Position numbers and translations under genes: made by a program
Notes under the pieces: model-generated
The model's input: only the letters and a program-made list of their open reading frames with translations
Database searches by the model: none
What the model was told of the DNA's origin: nothing
Shown here: in pieces, positions 22,655 to 31,990 of the stretch
How positions within the stretch are numbered: the first letter of the stretch is position 1
How the letters are laid out: each line of letters starts with the position of its first letter
From: Pantoea stewartii subsp. stewartii
Lineage (GTDB): Bacteria; Pseudomonadota; Gammaproteobacteria; Enterobacterales; Enterobacteriaceae
Reading direction: 5' to 3'
Assembly: GCF_008801695.1 (NCBI RefSeq)
Contig: NZ_VZPF01000006.1
Span: 1-64,000 of the forward strand
Length of the DNA: 64,000 nucleotides

Positions 22655-23278
22655 TCAGCGGCGAGACAGCGCCAGTTTCGCCGCGAAGCCAATAAAGACG
22701 CAGCCCGTCAAACGATCCATGATTGTCAACACGCGTGGCTTCCTGAGCTGTGCCGCAAAATAGTGACTGCTGCCAATCAGCACGCTGCTCCAGATCAATC
22801 CAGTCACCATATGTGTCAGGGCCATCAGGGTGCACCAGACCGGGACCGAGCCGCCCTGAGGAATAAACTGCGGTAAAAATGTTACGTAGAAAACGCCCAC
22901 TTTAGGATTCAACAGATTCCCCAGTAACCCACGCAGAAAGCAGGCCAGATGCGTTTGCTGCGACGGCGTTTCGGCGGGCAGCGCTGCATTCTGCCGACGC
23001 GGATGCCACAGTAACCTGACGCCCAGCCAGAGCAGATAGGCTGCGCCAGCCCACTTCAGCAGGTTATACGCCGTTTCCGATGCCAGCAGCAGCGCCCCCA
23101 GCCCCAGCCCGACAGCAATGCCCCACGACAGACAGCCCGTCGCCACGCCCAGCGCGGTCGCACTGGCTCGTCGCCAGCCCTGTGCCGCCGCCGATCGCAA
23201 AATTAATGCCGTATCGAACCCCGGCGTCAGGGTCAAAATGATGATCGCAAACAGAAAAGAGAGGAATGAAGTCGTCAC
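22655..23278 (-). CDS. LysE/RhtB-family amino acid exporter
   Basis: A 207-residue, six-TM protein with the family N-terminus (TLTPGFDTALILRSAAAQG) and NLLNPKVGVFYVTFLPQF. The family exports amino acids such as threonine, homoserine or lysine; the substrate here cannot be told. It converges with cmoB, with 3 bp between stops. It is not at this place in E. coli. Confidence 0.88.
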   Translation of the reverse strand: MTTSFLSFLFAIIILTLTPGFDTALILRSAAAQGWRRASATALGVATGCLSWGIAVGLGLGALLLASETAYNLLKWAGAAYLLWLGVRLLWHPRRQNAALPAETPSQQTHLACFLRGLLGNLLNPKVGVFYVTFLPQFIPQGGSVPVWCTLMALTHMVTGLIWSSVLIGSSHYFAAQLRKPRVLTIMDRLTGCVFIGFAAKLALSRR

Positions 23279-23424
23279 AGGCGTACTCCTGATTAGAAGT
23301 GCTTAACAATAACAAGCGTTTTTCACGCTGTACAGACAGCCAGGCGCGATTAACTGCTACGCTTTTTAGTGGCGTTATTAGCGGGCCGGTAACGGTCTCA
23401 ATTGAAAAACCAGGAGCTACGATC

Positions 23425-24522
23425 ATGAGTAAATTTATTTACTCTTCGCCTCGCAAATATGTACAAGGTGCGGGCGTGCTCGATGAACTGGGAGAGTATG
23501 TCACGGAATTGGGCAATCACGCTTTCGTGGTGGCTGACGATGTCGTCTGGGGGCTGATTGGTGAGCGGGCGCAATCTACGCTGGAAAAAGCGGGCATTAC
23601 CCTCAGCCGTCAGCAGTTCAATGGCGAAGCCTCCAGTAATGAAATTACCCGGTTAAGTCAGCATGCGCAGCAGCAGGGCTGTAACGTGGTGATTGGTTTG
23701 GGTGGCGGCAAAACGCTGGATACGGTAAAAGCCGTGGCCGATGAACTCAAACAGCCGGTAGTGATTGTGCCCACCATTGCCTCAACCGATGCGCCCTGTA
23801 GCGCGCTGTCTGTTATCTATTCCGACAGTGGCGTTTTTGAAAGCTACCGTTTCTACAGTAAAAATCCCGATCTGGTGTTAATTGATACCGCCGTGTGCGC
23901 CGCCGCGCCCGCCCGCCTGTTCGCGTCCGGCATCGCCGATGGTCTGGCGACCTGGGTGGAAGCCCAGACGGTGGCCCGTAGCCATGCGAAATCGATGGTC
24001 AATGGCGATCCGACTATTGCCGGTCTTGCCATTGCCCGGGCCTGTGAAGAGACGCTGCTGACGTGGGGCTACAGTGCCTATATCGCCGTCTCGGAAAAAC
24101 GCGTCACGCCAGCGGTAGAAGCGGTAGTGGAGGCCAATACATTGCTGTCCGGTTTAGGCTTTGAAAACGCCGGTCTGGCAGGTGCGCACGCGATTCATAA
24201 CGGATTCACCGCAATTGACGGCGATATCCACCATCTTACTCACGGTGAAAAAGTGGCCTACGGTACGTTAACTCAGATGGTGCTTGAGCAGCGTCCCGAT
24301 GAAGAAATTGCCCGCTACATCCGCTTCTACCGTTCGATCAATATGCCGACCACGTTAAAAGAGATGCATCTGGACGGGGTGAGCTGGGAAAATCTGGTAA
24401 AAATCGGCGCGCTGGCGAACAGCGAAGGCGATACGTTGAAAAACCTCAATCCTAACCTGGCACCGGAACAGATCGCCCATGCGCTGCTGGGCCTGGATGC
24501 ATTCAGTAAAACGGTAAAATAG
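23425..24522 (+). CDS. gldA: Glycerol dehydrogenase (iron-containing ADH family)
   Basis: A 365-residue NAD+-dependent polyol dehydrogenase, GldA-like, oxidising glycerol to dihydroxyacetone or acting in reverse. NAD-binding GGGKTLDTVKA, PTIASTDAPCSALSVIY, and metal ligands Asp in SGIADGLATW and His in GAHAIHNG and THGEKVAYG are present. The ATG at 23425 after CAGGAG matches the GldA N-terminus (YSSPRKYVQG). Divergent from the LysE-type gene. Inserted relative to E. coli between cmoB and cutC. Substrate preference is inferred from family. Confidence 0.88.
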   Translation: MSKFIYSSPRKYVQGAGVLDELGEYVTELGNHAFVVADDVVWGLIGERAQSTLEKAGITLSRQQFNGEASSNEITRLSQHAQQQGCNVVIGLGGGKTLDTVKAVADELKQPVVIVPTIASTDAPCSALSVIYSDSGVFESYRFYSKNPDLVLIDTAVCAAAPARLFASGIADGLATWVEAQTVARSHAKSMVNGDPTIAGLAIARACEETLLTWGYSAYIAVSEKRVTPAVEAVVEANTLLSGLGFENAGLAGAHAIHNGFTAIDGDIHHLTHGEKVAYGTLTQMVLEQRPDEEIARYIRFYRSINMPTTLKEMHLDGVSWENLVKIGALANSEGDTLKNLNPNLAPEQIAHALLGLDAFSKTVK

Positions 24523-24525
24523 GGG

Positions 24526-25371
24526 CTATTCTGTCACCTCAGTGGGTTTGTCCCAGTACTGATACTTATAAACCGCACTGAGGTGACGCTGCACCGTGCC
24601 TTTCTCAAAAACTTCGGTTTCATTCAGGTAACTCAGGGTGCAGTTGCCCTTGTCATCCCAGAACTGGCATTCATCCACGGTGCGCAGAGTGCTGACGTCG
24701 GTTGATGCCGTGCCGTTCAGGCGCAGCTCCCGCCCTTTATCGTCATAGGTATAGGTGTCTTTTCGCCGGGCAGAGGTGGTGCGGGTGACGAGGCCCTGCG
24801 GACTCCACGCGTAACGGTATTCCCCGTTGCTGACGGGATCGGTTCCGCGCGCAATGCTTTTCAGCAAACGATAGTGTTTATCGTAGCGGTACGTGGTGTC
24901 CGTGAATCCCGATTTGCCCATGCTGATGAATTTGTCTGAGGCGCTGATAATATTGCCGTTTTTTCCCTTGTGCCAGTTGATGGTGCCTTGTCGGTTATCC
25001 ACCACCACTTCCTTTCCCTGTTTCAGTACTTTTACCAGATACGCATATTCGGCCACCCAACCTTCCTGCACACGCACCAGATGTTGTTCCATGCTCAGAA
25101 TGACGTTACGCTCATTTTTGTCATAACTGATATCCGCCACCAGCAGGTCGCCACAGGGATCAAACTGCCCCAGCACCCGCTTTTTCGAATTGACGTCTTT
25201 GCCAAACTCCCCTGCGACAACCTGACGTACCGCCCCTTTCGCACTGCCGCCCAACAGAATCCAGTTATTACTGTCAGAGACCGCTTTACTGTTTGATTTG
25301 CACGCGGCAAAGGTTAAGGGCGCATGGCATCCCATCACGGTGAGAACAGCGGAAAGCAGAATGCATCGCAT
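24526..25371 (-). CDS. Exported YnfC/UPF0257-like protein, function unknown
   Basis: A 281-residue protein with an N-terminal hydrophobic signal (MRCILLSAVLTVMGCHAP) containing a possible lipobox (VMGC), so perhaps a lipoprotein. The middle and C-terminal parts resemble the layout of E. coli YnfC: FDPCGDLLV, INWHKGKNGNIISAS, TTYRYDKHYRLLK and a late Cys pair region ECQFWDDKGNCT. The YD-like motifs suggest short beta repeats. Similarity was judged by eye and is weak. The start at 25371 was chosen for the signal peptide, with AGAGG 6 nt upstream. It converges with gldA, with 3 bp between the stops. Confidence 0.65.
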   Translation of the reverse strand: MRCILLSAVLTVMGCHAPLTFAACKSNSKAVSDSNNWILLGGSAKGAVRQVVAGEFGKDVNSKKRVLGQFDPCGDLLVADISYDKNERNVILSMEQHLVRVQEGWVAEYAYLVKVLKQGKEVVVDNRQGTINWHKGKNGNIISASDKFISMGKSGFTDTTYRYDKHYRLLKSIARGTDPVSNGEYRYAWSPQGLVTRTTSARRKDTYTYDDKGRELRLNGTASTDVSTLRTVDECQFWDDKGNCTLSYLNETEVFEKGTVQRHLSAVYKYQYWDKPTEVTE

Positions 25372-25524
25372 GGCAGGGCCTCTGACATCAATGTCGATTA
25401 GGGTTAAGCTGATGACCCGCAAACGGGGGAACAGAACAGGGAAAGCAAAGCCGCGTTGACGGCAAACGGCGACACAGAATGCACGCAATGCGTTGTTTCA
25501 ACATCCACTATAGCGGAATACCGG

Positions 25525-25555
25525 ACAAAAAATACCCCAGCAAATGTGCTGGGGT
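25525..25555 (-). terminator. Rho-independent terminator of cutC
   Basis: A 9-bp stem ACCCCAGCA / TGCTGGGGT with a 4-nt loop; the minus strand continues with ATTTTTTG. It lies ~60 bp past the cutC stop. Confidence 0.85.
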
Positions 25556-25615
25556 TTGGTACTTGCAAACATCACGTCATCAATCGGCGTGCTGCGCGGC
25601 AAAACTGGTTATGAG

Positions 25616-26368
25616 TCAGGCCACCCGGGCGGTATTCATTTGCATGACACTTTTCATTGCCTCTACAACATCACCATCGACGCAGTAACGGCTGAACTCA
25701 TCAATTTCGGCTTCGGAACACATAGAAACACCCGCTTTGCGGTAACGCATCGGTGATGCCACCAGGTGGCTTGCCGAGCTGTGTACCTCACGAATATCTG
25801 CATCAAGAAACTTTTGCAGGTTACTTAAACGAACGCCAGCACCTGCCATAATGATAGGACCGCTGCTGTATTCATTAAGTTCCCTCAATAATGCAATTCC
25901 GTTTTCCACACTCTGCTGCTGCCCGGAAGTGAGGATACGTTTCACGCCAAAATCGGTTAAAACATCGAGCGAACGTTTTGGCCGGTGGCAGAGATCGAAG
26001 GCGCGATGGAAGGTCACCGCCATGCCGTCGCACAGCGCCATGATCTGCCGCATCTGCCCCACATGAATATGGGCATCTTCATCCAGCATCCCTAACACTA
26101 GGCCCGGAAAGCCCAGCTCGCGAATCCGCGCGACATCCGATTTCATTGCCTCGAACTCCCGGCTGGAATAGCAAAAATCTCCGCCGCGCGGGCGGACAAT
26201 AGGATGCACCGGAACAGAAATGTCACGACGGGCGACTTCCAGCATGCCAGCAGAAGGTGTCAGGCCGCCTTCACGCGGTGCCGCACAGAGTTCAATTCGA
26301 TCGGCCCCCGCCTGTTGAGCGGTTAAGGCACAATCCACCCCATAGCAACAAATTTCCAGTGTGGTCAT
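25616..26368 (-). CDS. cutC: CutC family protein
   Basis: A 250-residue TIM-barrel protein with the family N-terminus ([25 protein letters not shown]), [12 protein letters not shown] and TFHRAFD. Originally linked to copper homeostasis in E. coli, though that role has been questioned; the molecular function is uncertain. The four-residue-spaced CC/C cluster near the start is conserved. Next to yecM in E. coli; here a MalY/PatB-like gene lies between them, divergent from cutC. Confidence 0.95.
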   Translation of the reverse strand: MTTLEICCYGVDCALTAQQAGADRIELCAAPREGGLTPSAGMLEVARRDISVPVHPIVRPRGGDFCYSSREFEAMKSDVARIRELGFPGLVLGMLDEDAHIHVGQMRQIMALCDGMAVTFHRAFDLCHRPKRSLDVLTDFGVKRILTSGQQQSVENGIALLRELNEYSSGPIIMAGAGVRLSNLQKFLDADIREVHSSASHLVASPMRYRKAGVSMCSEAEIDEFSRYCVDGDVVEAMKSVMQMNTARVA

Positions 26369-26454
26369 TCTCTTCTCCTTTACATGACGTCCTGTTCACG
26401 CCAAATTCGTCAGGTATGCTTATCCCTTAGAACACTTTACGTGGAAAACTAACT

Positions 26455-27597
26455 ATGACATTCAATTTTGACCAACGGATAGACCGCCGTCACAGTGATA
26501 GCCTTAAATGGCACAAATATGCGGGCCAGGATATTCTGCCGTTGTGGGTAGCGGATACGGATTTCCGATCGCCTGCCCCCATCATTGAGGCCATTAAAGC
26601 CCGCGTTGATCATGGTGTTTTCGGCTATGGCGATAAGCCTCAGGGATTTATCGATGCGCTGATTGCCCGCTGTAAATCACGCTATCACTGGGAAGTTAAA
26701 CCGGAATGGGTGGTCGTGTTGCCCGGCGTAGTCTGCGGGTTAAATCTGGCCGTGCGGGCGTTTACCGCGCCGCACCAGGGTACCGTCGCGCCGCATCCCA
26801 TTTATCCCCCTTTCCGTTCAGCCGCGAAGCTGGCTGAACGTGATCAGTTGAATCTGCCTCTGACGTTGCAGGAAGGCCACTGGGTCATGGATCTCACTGC
26901 AGCAGACGGCCACATGCAGGACAAAACCTTGCTGATGCTTTGCAATCCGCAGAATCCTGGCGGCACGGTTTACCGCCGGGAAGAACTTGAAGCGCAGCTG
27001 GCCTTTGCGCAGCACCATGATTTAATCGTCTGCTCTGACGAAATTCATTGCGATTTACTGTTAACGCCGGGGCTGCAACATATCCCCTTTGCCTCCCTGA
27101 GTGATGATGCGGCCCAACGGAGCATTACGCTGCTTTCGCCATCCAAAACCTTCAATATTGCCGGGCTGGGCGCTTCCGTCGCTGTGATCCCGGATCCTGA
27201 ACTACGGGCGCGATTCACCGCCGTGCGCCAGGGCATTGTGCCCTCAGTCGATATTCTGGCCCTGGTTGCGGCGGAAGTCGCCTGGCGGGCCTGTGATGAC
27301 TGGCTTGATGCCCAGCTTGATTATCTGCGCGGCAACCGGGACTGGCTGGTTTCCGAAGTCAATGCGCTGCCCGGCCTCAAAATGACCTCTCCGGAAGGCA
27401 GTTATCTGGGCTGGATCGATGCGCGTGAACTCCAGGTTGCCAGCCCGGCGCTGTACTTTGAAAAACACGGGCTTGGCTTCTCGCCAGGGCGCGACTTTGG
27501 TGATGACGGCTTTGTACGGATCAATTTCGGTTGTCCCCGCGCCTTGCTGGAAGAAGCCGTCAGACGGCTCAGACGCGCGGTTGAAGCCCGGGGCTAG
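26455..27597 (+). CDS. MalY/PatB-family PLP-dependent C-S lyase
   Basis: A 380-residue fold-type I aminotransferase-like enzyme. N-terminal RRHSDSLKWHKYAGQDILPLWVAD-type signature (seen from residue 10), GYGD, CNPQNPGG, SDEIHCDLL and the PLP lysine in LSPSKTFNIAGL mark the MalY/PatB branch. Family members cleave cystathionine or cysteine conjugates, releasing thiols or H2S with pyruvate and ammonia; some act as regulators. Specific substrate unknown. It converges with yecM with a 4-bp overlap. Absent from this position in E. coli. Confidence 0.88.
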   Translation: MTFNFDQRIDRRHSDSLKWHKYAGQDILPLWVADTDFRSPAPIIEAIKARVDHGVFGYGDKPQGFIDALIARCKSRYHWEVKPEWVVVLPGVVCGLNLAVRAFTAPHQGTVAPHPIYPPFRSAAKLAERDQLNLPLTLQEGHWVMDLTAADGHMQDKTLLMLCNPQNPGGTVYRREELEAQLAFAQHHDLIVCSDEIHCDLLLTPGLQHIPFASLSDDAAQRSITLLSPSKTFNIAGLGASVAVIPDPELRARFTAVRQGIVPSVDILALVAAEVAWRACDDWLDAQLDYLRGNRDWLVSEVNALPGLKMTSPEGSYLGWIDARELQVASPALYFEKHGLGFSPGRDFGDDGFVRINFGCPRALLEEAVRRLRRAVEARG

Positions 27598-28148
27598 CGC
27601 TGTTCACTGGCCACAATCTCGTCCAGTCGCCATGGGTGAAACTTAATCGTGGTTTCCCCATCGGTCACTGCCAGCGTAGGATTCGGCAGACGCTCGTTTT
27701 CCCCTTTCGGTGAGCTGGTTTTGAATGAAATACCCGGCTGTGTGAGTGCCTGATCGGACAGCAGCGCCATGGCACGCATGCCCAGTGTTTCAGGCTCGCC
27801 TCGTAATACCACCTCAATATGTTCCCAGCGCTCGTGGCGGTAACGTTTTTCACCCGGCCAGGGCAGCTCAACGACGTCTATCGCCCAGCCGGCAATCATT
27901 AACGGTTGGTGCAGCTTAAATAAACATACCGGTCGTCCGTTAATCATCGCCGCCGAGAACTGCTCCCCGAGTTGCAAAAACCCTTTTTGCCAGCGTTCGG
28001 CCGTCGCATTCTGATGACACCGCACGGCCACATGATCGACGTCGAGGTCTGTGGGGTTTAATCCCAGACGCTGTGAAAAATTTTGTAACCGTTCTTCGAA
28101 AGCCGCTAAATCGGCCTGTAAATCGTCAAGTTCGGGTGGAAATATCAT
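27594..28148 (-). CDS. yecM: YecM family protein (VOC superfamily)
   Basis: A protein of about 184 residues, 188 in E. coli, with the conserved stretches VRCHQNATAERW, MINGRPVCLFKL, VELPWPGEKRY, KTSSPKGE and TIKFHPW. The fold resembles vicinal-oxygen-chelate metal enzymes; function is unknown. Start choice is uncertain: ATG at 28148 (GGTGAG close upstream), GTG at 28154 (AGGAG 10 nt upstream) or GTG at 28172. It lies upstream of argS in E. coli as well. Confidence 0.88.
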   Translation of the reverse strand: MIFPPELDDLQADLAAFEERLQNFSQRLGLNPTDLDVDHVAVRCHQNATAERWQKGFLQLGEQFSAAMINGRPVCLFKLHQPLMIAGWAIDVVELPWPGEKRYRHERWEHIEVVLRGEPETLGMRAMALLSDQALTQPGISFKTSSPKGENERLPNPTLAVTDGETTIKFHPWRLDEIVASEQR

Positions 28149-28433
28149 GCTCACCGTAAGCTGTCTCCTCACTTTTTTATGACCAGGGAATGCCGTAACT
28201 CATTGTTACTGAACTATCGTAATGAACAAAAGGGTAAGATTCATCTTATTTGGCGGGCGTTTTACGAGAAAAGCAAAAAATTAACGCTTTTAATTCAGAT
28301 TAATCTTCTGGTTAGATCCACCTTTTCGGTGACAAAAGCAACTTAAGTTACTGTTTTGCATGGTTATCATTAACACAATAAGATAAGTCTTACCTATTAA
28401 ATTTGCATTAACACTATTATAAGGAAAGTTTTT

Positions 28434-28553
28434 ATGACGATGCTCATCGTAGTTGCCATCTTAATTGCACTGATGGGGTTTGCCCTTGCGCGCCACTGGA
28501 AGGTACGTGCAGACAAAAGTGTTAAAAACGCGCGCCGCGCGCGTCGTCGCTAA
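28434..28553 (+). CDS. Small (39 aa) single-pass membrane peptide with Arg-rich tail
   Basis: An ATG at 28434 follows AAGGAAAG by 6 nt. The product has one hydrophobic helix (MLIVVAILIALMGFALA) and a basic tail ending NARRARRR, so the N-terminus is probably outside and the tail cytoplasmic. I do not recognise it. The AT-rich 260 bp upstream, including a GTTATCATTAAC palindrome and TATTAT-like -10 boxes, looks like a promoter. It lies between yecM and argS, ~200 bp before argS. Confidence 0.6.
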   Translation: MTMLIVVAILIALMGFALARHWKVRADKSVKNARRARRR

Positions 28554-28750
28554 TCTCTGCGGGAAACATCTTCGGCTCTGTTTCCCTGCCTTTATCCCGC
28601 TACTGACTCACGCTGACAATTCACGTATACTTTTTCCCTCATTTTTTCCTTTTGCCGGGCCAGGACCTGTGGTCATTGCACCCGGCAGAATCATGACGAC
28701 AGCCCGCTGCCCAAATAGCGTGCTTTTCTCTGCATATGTAAGGTAACCCG

Positions 28751-30481
28751 GTGAATATTCAGGCGCTTCTTTCCGCAAAAGTCAGTCAGGCAATGGTGCT
28801 GGCTGGTGCTCCCTCCGATTGTGAACCTCAGGTTCGTCAGTCGGCTAAAGTTCAGTTTGGTGATTATCAGGCTAACGGCATCATGGCCGTGGCGAAAAAA
28901 CTGGGCCAGGCGCCACGACAATTAGCTGAAACCGTGATTCAACATCTGGACCTCACTGGCATTGCCAGCAAAGTTGAGATCGCGGGGCCGGGCTTTATCA
29001 ACATTTTCCTGGATCGTCAGTGGCTGGCCGACCATGCCCGGCAGGCGCTGAATCATCCGCGCCTTGGCGTGAACCCGGTCGAACCACAGACAATCGTCGT
29101 GGACTACTCTGCCCCCAACGTGGCGAAAGAGATGCACGTCGGCCATGTGCGTTCCACTATCATTGGCGACGCCGCGGTGCGCACCCTCGAGTTCCTGGGT
29201 CACAACGTGATCCGCGCGAACCATGTGGGCGACTGGGGCACGCAGTTCGGCATGCTGATTGCGTTTCTTGAAAAACAGCAAAATGAAAACCACGCGGAGA
29301 TGGCGCTGGCGGATTTAGAAGGTTTTTACCGTGAAGCCAAGCGTACTTACGATGAAGATCCTGAGTTTGCAGAGCGTGCGCGCGGCTATGTCGTGAAGTT
29401 GCAAGGCGGTGACGACTACTGCCGTCAGATGTGGAAAAAGCTGGTTGATATCACCATGACGCAAAACCAGCATATCTACAACCGTCTGAACGTCACCCTG
29501 ACGCGTGATGATGTGATGGGTGAGAGCCTCTATAACGACATGCTGCCGGAAATTGTGGCCGATCTGAAAGCCAAAGGTCTGGCCGTCGAGAGTGAAGGCG
29601 CCACCGTGGTATTCCTGGAAGAATTCCAGAATAAAGAAGGTGAGCCGATGGGCGTGATCATCCAGAAAAAGGATGGCGGCTATCTTTACACCACCACCGA
29701 TATTGCCTGTGCCAGGTATCGCTATGAAACCCTGCATGCGGACCGCGTAATTTACTACATCGACTCACGTCAGCATCAGCATTTACAGCAGGCGTGGACC
29801 ATTGTCCGTAAAGCCGGCTATGTGCCTGCGTCCGTTCCACTTGAACATCATGCGTTCGGTATGATGTTGGGTAAAGATGGCCGTCCGTTTAAAACCCGCA
29901 GTGGCGGCACCATTAAGCTGTCAGATTTGCTGGATGAAGCCTATGAACGCGCCTACACGCTGGTACGCGAGAAAAACCCGGACATGACGGAAGAGGAAGT
30001 CAGCACACTCGCGGAAGTCGTCGGCATCAGCGCCGTGAAATATGCCGATCTGTCAAAAAGCCGCACCACTGATTACATTTTTGACTGGGATAATATGCTG
30101 GCGTTTGAGGGCAATACGGCGCCTTACATGCAATATGCTTATACGCGCGTTCTGTCCGTGTTCCGTAAAGCCGGTATCGACGCCGATGCGATTCAGGCAG
30201 AAATCGTGCTGACGGATGACCGTGAAGCCCTGCTGGCAACGCGTTTACTGCAGTTTGAAGAGGTCATTACCCAGGTGGCACGCGATGGCACACCGCATGT
30301 GATGTGTGCCTATTTGTACGATCTGGCGGGCCTGTTCTCCGGCTTCTACGAGCACTGTCCGATTCTGGCCGCAGAGGACGACGTGACGCGCCTGAGCCGT
30401 TTACAGATTGCGGCACTGACCGCAAAAACCCTGAAACTGGGCCTGGATACGCTGGGGATCAAAACGGTCGATCGCATGTAA
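28751..30481 (+). CDS. argS: Arginyl-tRNA synthetase
   Basis: A 576-residue class Ia synthetase, 577 in E. coli. It has the N-terminal ArgRS-specific domain, HIGH-like [29 protein letters not shown], the KMSKS-equivalent loop [16 protein letters not shown] and the C-terminal DALR anticodon domain ending GIKTVDRM. The start GTG/ATG context: the coding frame begins at 28751 with GTG (MNIQALL) after AAGGTAA. Confidence 0.98.
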   Translation: MNIQALLSAKVSQAMVLAGAPSDCEPQVRQSAKVQFGDYQANGIMAVAKKLGQAPRQLAETVIQHLDLTGIASKVEIAGPGFINIFLDRQWLADHARQALNHPRLGVNPVEPQTIVVDYSAPNVAKEMHVGHVRSTIIGDAAVRTLEFLGHNVIRANHVGDWGTQFGMLIAFLEKQQNENHAEMALADLEGFYREAKRTYDEDPEFAERARGYVVKLQGGDDYCRQMWKKLVDITMTQNQHIYNRLNVTLTRDDVMGESLYNDMLPEIVADLKAKGLAVESEGATVVFLEEFQNKEGEPMGVIIQKKDGGYLYTTTDIACARYRYETLHADRVIYYIDSRQHQHLQQAWTIVRKAGYVPASVPLEHHAFGMMLGKDGRPFKTRSGGTIKLSDLLDEAYERAYTLVREKNPDMTEEEVSTLAEVVGISAVKYADLSKSRTTDYIFDWDNMLAFEGNTAPYMQYAYTRVLSVFRKAGIDADAIQAEIVLTDDREALLATRLLQFEEVITQVARDGTPHVMCAYLYDLAGLFSGFYEHCPILAAEDDVTRLSRLQIAALTAKTLKLGLDTLGIKTVDRM

Positions 30482-30803
30482 TCTGTTAAGGCGCTGAGAG
30501 CTGACTGTTCTCAGCGCCTGCCTCAACCTCGCCATTCCCGCTCTGCCCGCCACCCGCACAATTTTCCTTCGTGTAGCGTCATCTTTGCCATTGCCCTCCC
30601 TGTCTCCACGATACAAAGGCGTTAATTCGTATTTCAGCACCAGAGATGATCGCAGCACGCGCCGTGCAAACCCGCTCAGGCAACCCTGATGTCGCGTATA
30701 TCAAGGTCCTGTCGGGACAAGATCCTTTTCTTATTCCCGCGCTCTACTATAAGCCCGCGTTTTATCAGGTTTAACGTGTTAACGAGAAAGGAAGAATAAG
30801 TTG
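30482..30803. other. 322-bp intergenic region between argS and aqpZ
   Basis: It holds the argS terminator-like hairpin at 30489-30519 and, at the right end, the aqpZ promoter and RBS (AAAGGAAG). No convincing small gene or RNA was seen. Confidence 0.6.
30489..30519 (+). terminator. Hairpin downstream of argS
   Basis: An 11-bp perfect stem AGGCGCTGAGA / TCTCAGCGCCT with a 9-nt loop, 7 bp past the stop codon. There is no T-tract, so termination may be weak or Rho-assisted. Confidence 0.55.
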
Positions 30804-31499
30804 ATGTTAAGAAAAGCGTTTGCCGAGCTGTTCGGCACCTTCTGGCTGGTATTCGGAGGCTGCGGCAGCGCCCTGCTCGCCGCGAATTTTCCCCAAACCG
30901 GGATTGGGTTTGTGGGCGTGTCTCTGGCATTTGGCCTCGCCGTACTGACAATGGCCTTTGCGGTAGGCCACATTTCGGGCGGTCACTTTAATCCCGCCGT
31001 CACCCTGGGCTTATGGGCCGGTGGCCGCATCGACAGCAAGACCATCTTGCCCTACATCGTGGCACAGATGGCTGGCGGTATTGCGGCGGCGGGCGTGCTG
31101 TATCTGATCGTCAGTGGTCAGGCTGACTTTACGATGGCAGATAAGGGTTTCGCTGCCAACGGCTTTGCGGCGCACTCGCCAGGCCGCTATTCCCTCTGTG
31201 CGGCCGTCATCACCGAACTCGTACTCAGCGCGTTCTTCCTGATGGTTATTCAGGGTGCGACGGATAAACGCGCGCCGGCGGGTTTCGCTCCCATTGCGAT
31301 TGGTCTGGCATTAACGCTCATTCACTTAATCAGTATCCCGGTAACCAATACCTCGGTGAATCCGGCACGCAGTACCGCGATGGCTGTTTTTCAGGGAGGC
31401 TGGGCGTTACGGCAGCTGTGGGTTTTCTGGCTGGTACCGATAGCGGGTGGCGTTGCGGGGGGATGGCTTTACCGCTTTCTGCTGCAAAAAGACGCGTAG
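30804..31499 (+). CDS. aqpZ: Aquaporin Z
   Basis: A 231-residue, six-TM water channel. Both NPA boxes ([15 protein letters not shown]) are present, as are residues of the water-selective pore (Phe in TM2, His in [17 protein letters not shown], Arg after the second NPA). Nearly colinear with E. coli AqpZ. The ATG at 30804 gives the E. coli-like N-terminus; the frame can also be opened at TTG 30801. It is placed between argS and flhE, which are neighbours in E. coli. Confidence 0.96.
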   Translation: MLRKAFAELFGTFWLVFGGCGSALLAANFPQTGIGFVGVSLAFGLAVLTMAFAVGHISGGHFNPAVTLGLWAGGRIDSKTILPYIVAQMAGGIAAAGVLYLIVSGQADFTMADKGFAANGFAAHSPGRYSLCAAVITELVLSAFFLMVIQGATDKRAPAGFAPIAIGLALTLIHLISIPVTNTSVNPARSTAMAVFQGGWALRQLWVFWLVPIAGGVAGGWLYRFLLQKDA

Positions 31500-31531
31500 C
31501 CTGAACCGCGTTATGACATCGGGAGTGATCG

Positions 31532-31577
31532 GGCAGACCGACAGCATCAGTCTCTTGATGATGCTTGTCAGTCTGCC
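31532..31577. terminator. Long imperfect hairpin between aqpZ and flhE
   Basis: GGCAGAC at 31532 pairs with GTCTGCC at 31571, with further pairing through GACA and GCATCA inside. It lies between convergent genes and probably ends both transcripts. No strong T-tract. Confidence 0.55.
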
Positions 31578-31597
31578 ATGAACAGGGCGAAAAAGGC

Positions 31598-31990
31598 TTA
31601 GTGGTAGTTGACCGTCACCGCTGTGCTGACGACCTTCAGCCCCGGCGGCAAACTTCCGCCACTGGCGAAGCCAAACACCATATGTAACGTTTCACCGGCG
31701 GCGACCTCAGCCAGACCGCGTGTGCTGCCGCTGGCACCGTCCAGTTCGGTACAACGCTGTTCTGCACAGAGCCGGACCTGTAAACCGGAAGGCACCGGTT
31801 GGGTAAACTGATAACGCCAGTTCACCACGGTGATCGCCCCACTGACCTGACCTGGCGGGGTCAGCGGCTGCGACGACTGCCAGCTTCCCCGGTTCGCCAT
31901 CAGTGGACCCGCCGCGCTGGCGCTCCAGGCACCGTCAGCGGCTTGAGCAAACAGCGGAAGCAGCAGCGAAAACAGCATTAGCGATCTCAT
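31598..31990 (-). CDS. flhE: Flagellar protein FlhE
   Basis: A 130-residue periplasmic protein with a signal peptide (MLFSLLLPLFAQA). It shares with E. coli FlhE the layout NWRYQF, GLQVRLCAEQRCTELDG and the VNY-ending C-terminus. FlhE is proposed to plug or chaperone the flagellar export gate against proton leak. Its ATGA start overlaps the flhA stop, placing it last in flhBAE. Confidence 0.93.
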   Translation of the reverse strand: MRSLMLFSLLLPLFAQAADGAWSASAAGPLMANRGSWQSSQPLTPPGQVSGAITVVNWRYQFTQPVPSGLQVRLCAEQRCTELDGASGSTRGLAEVAAGETLHMVFGFASGGSLPPGLKVVSTAVTVNYH

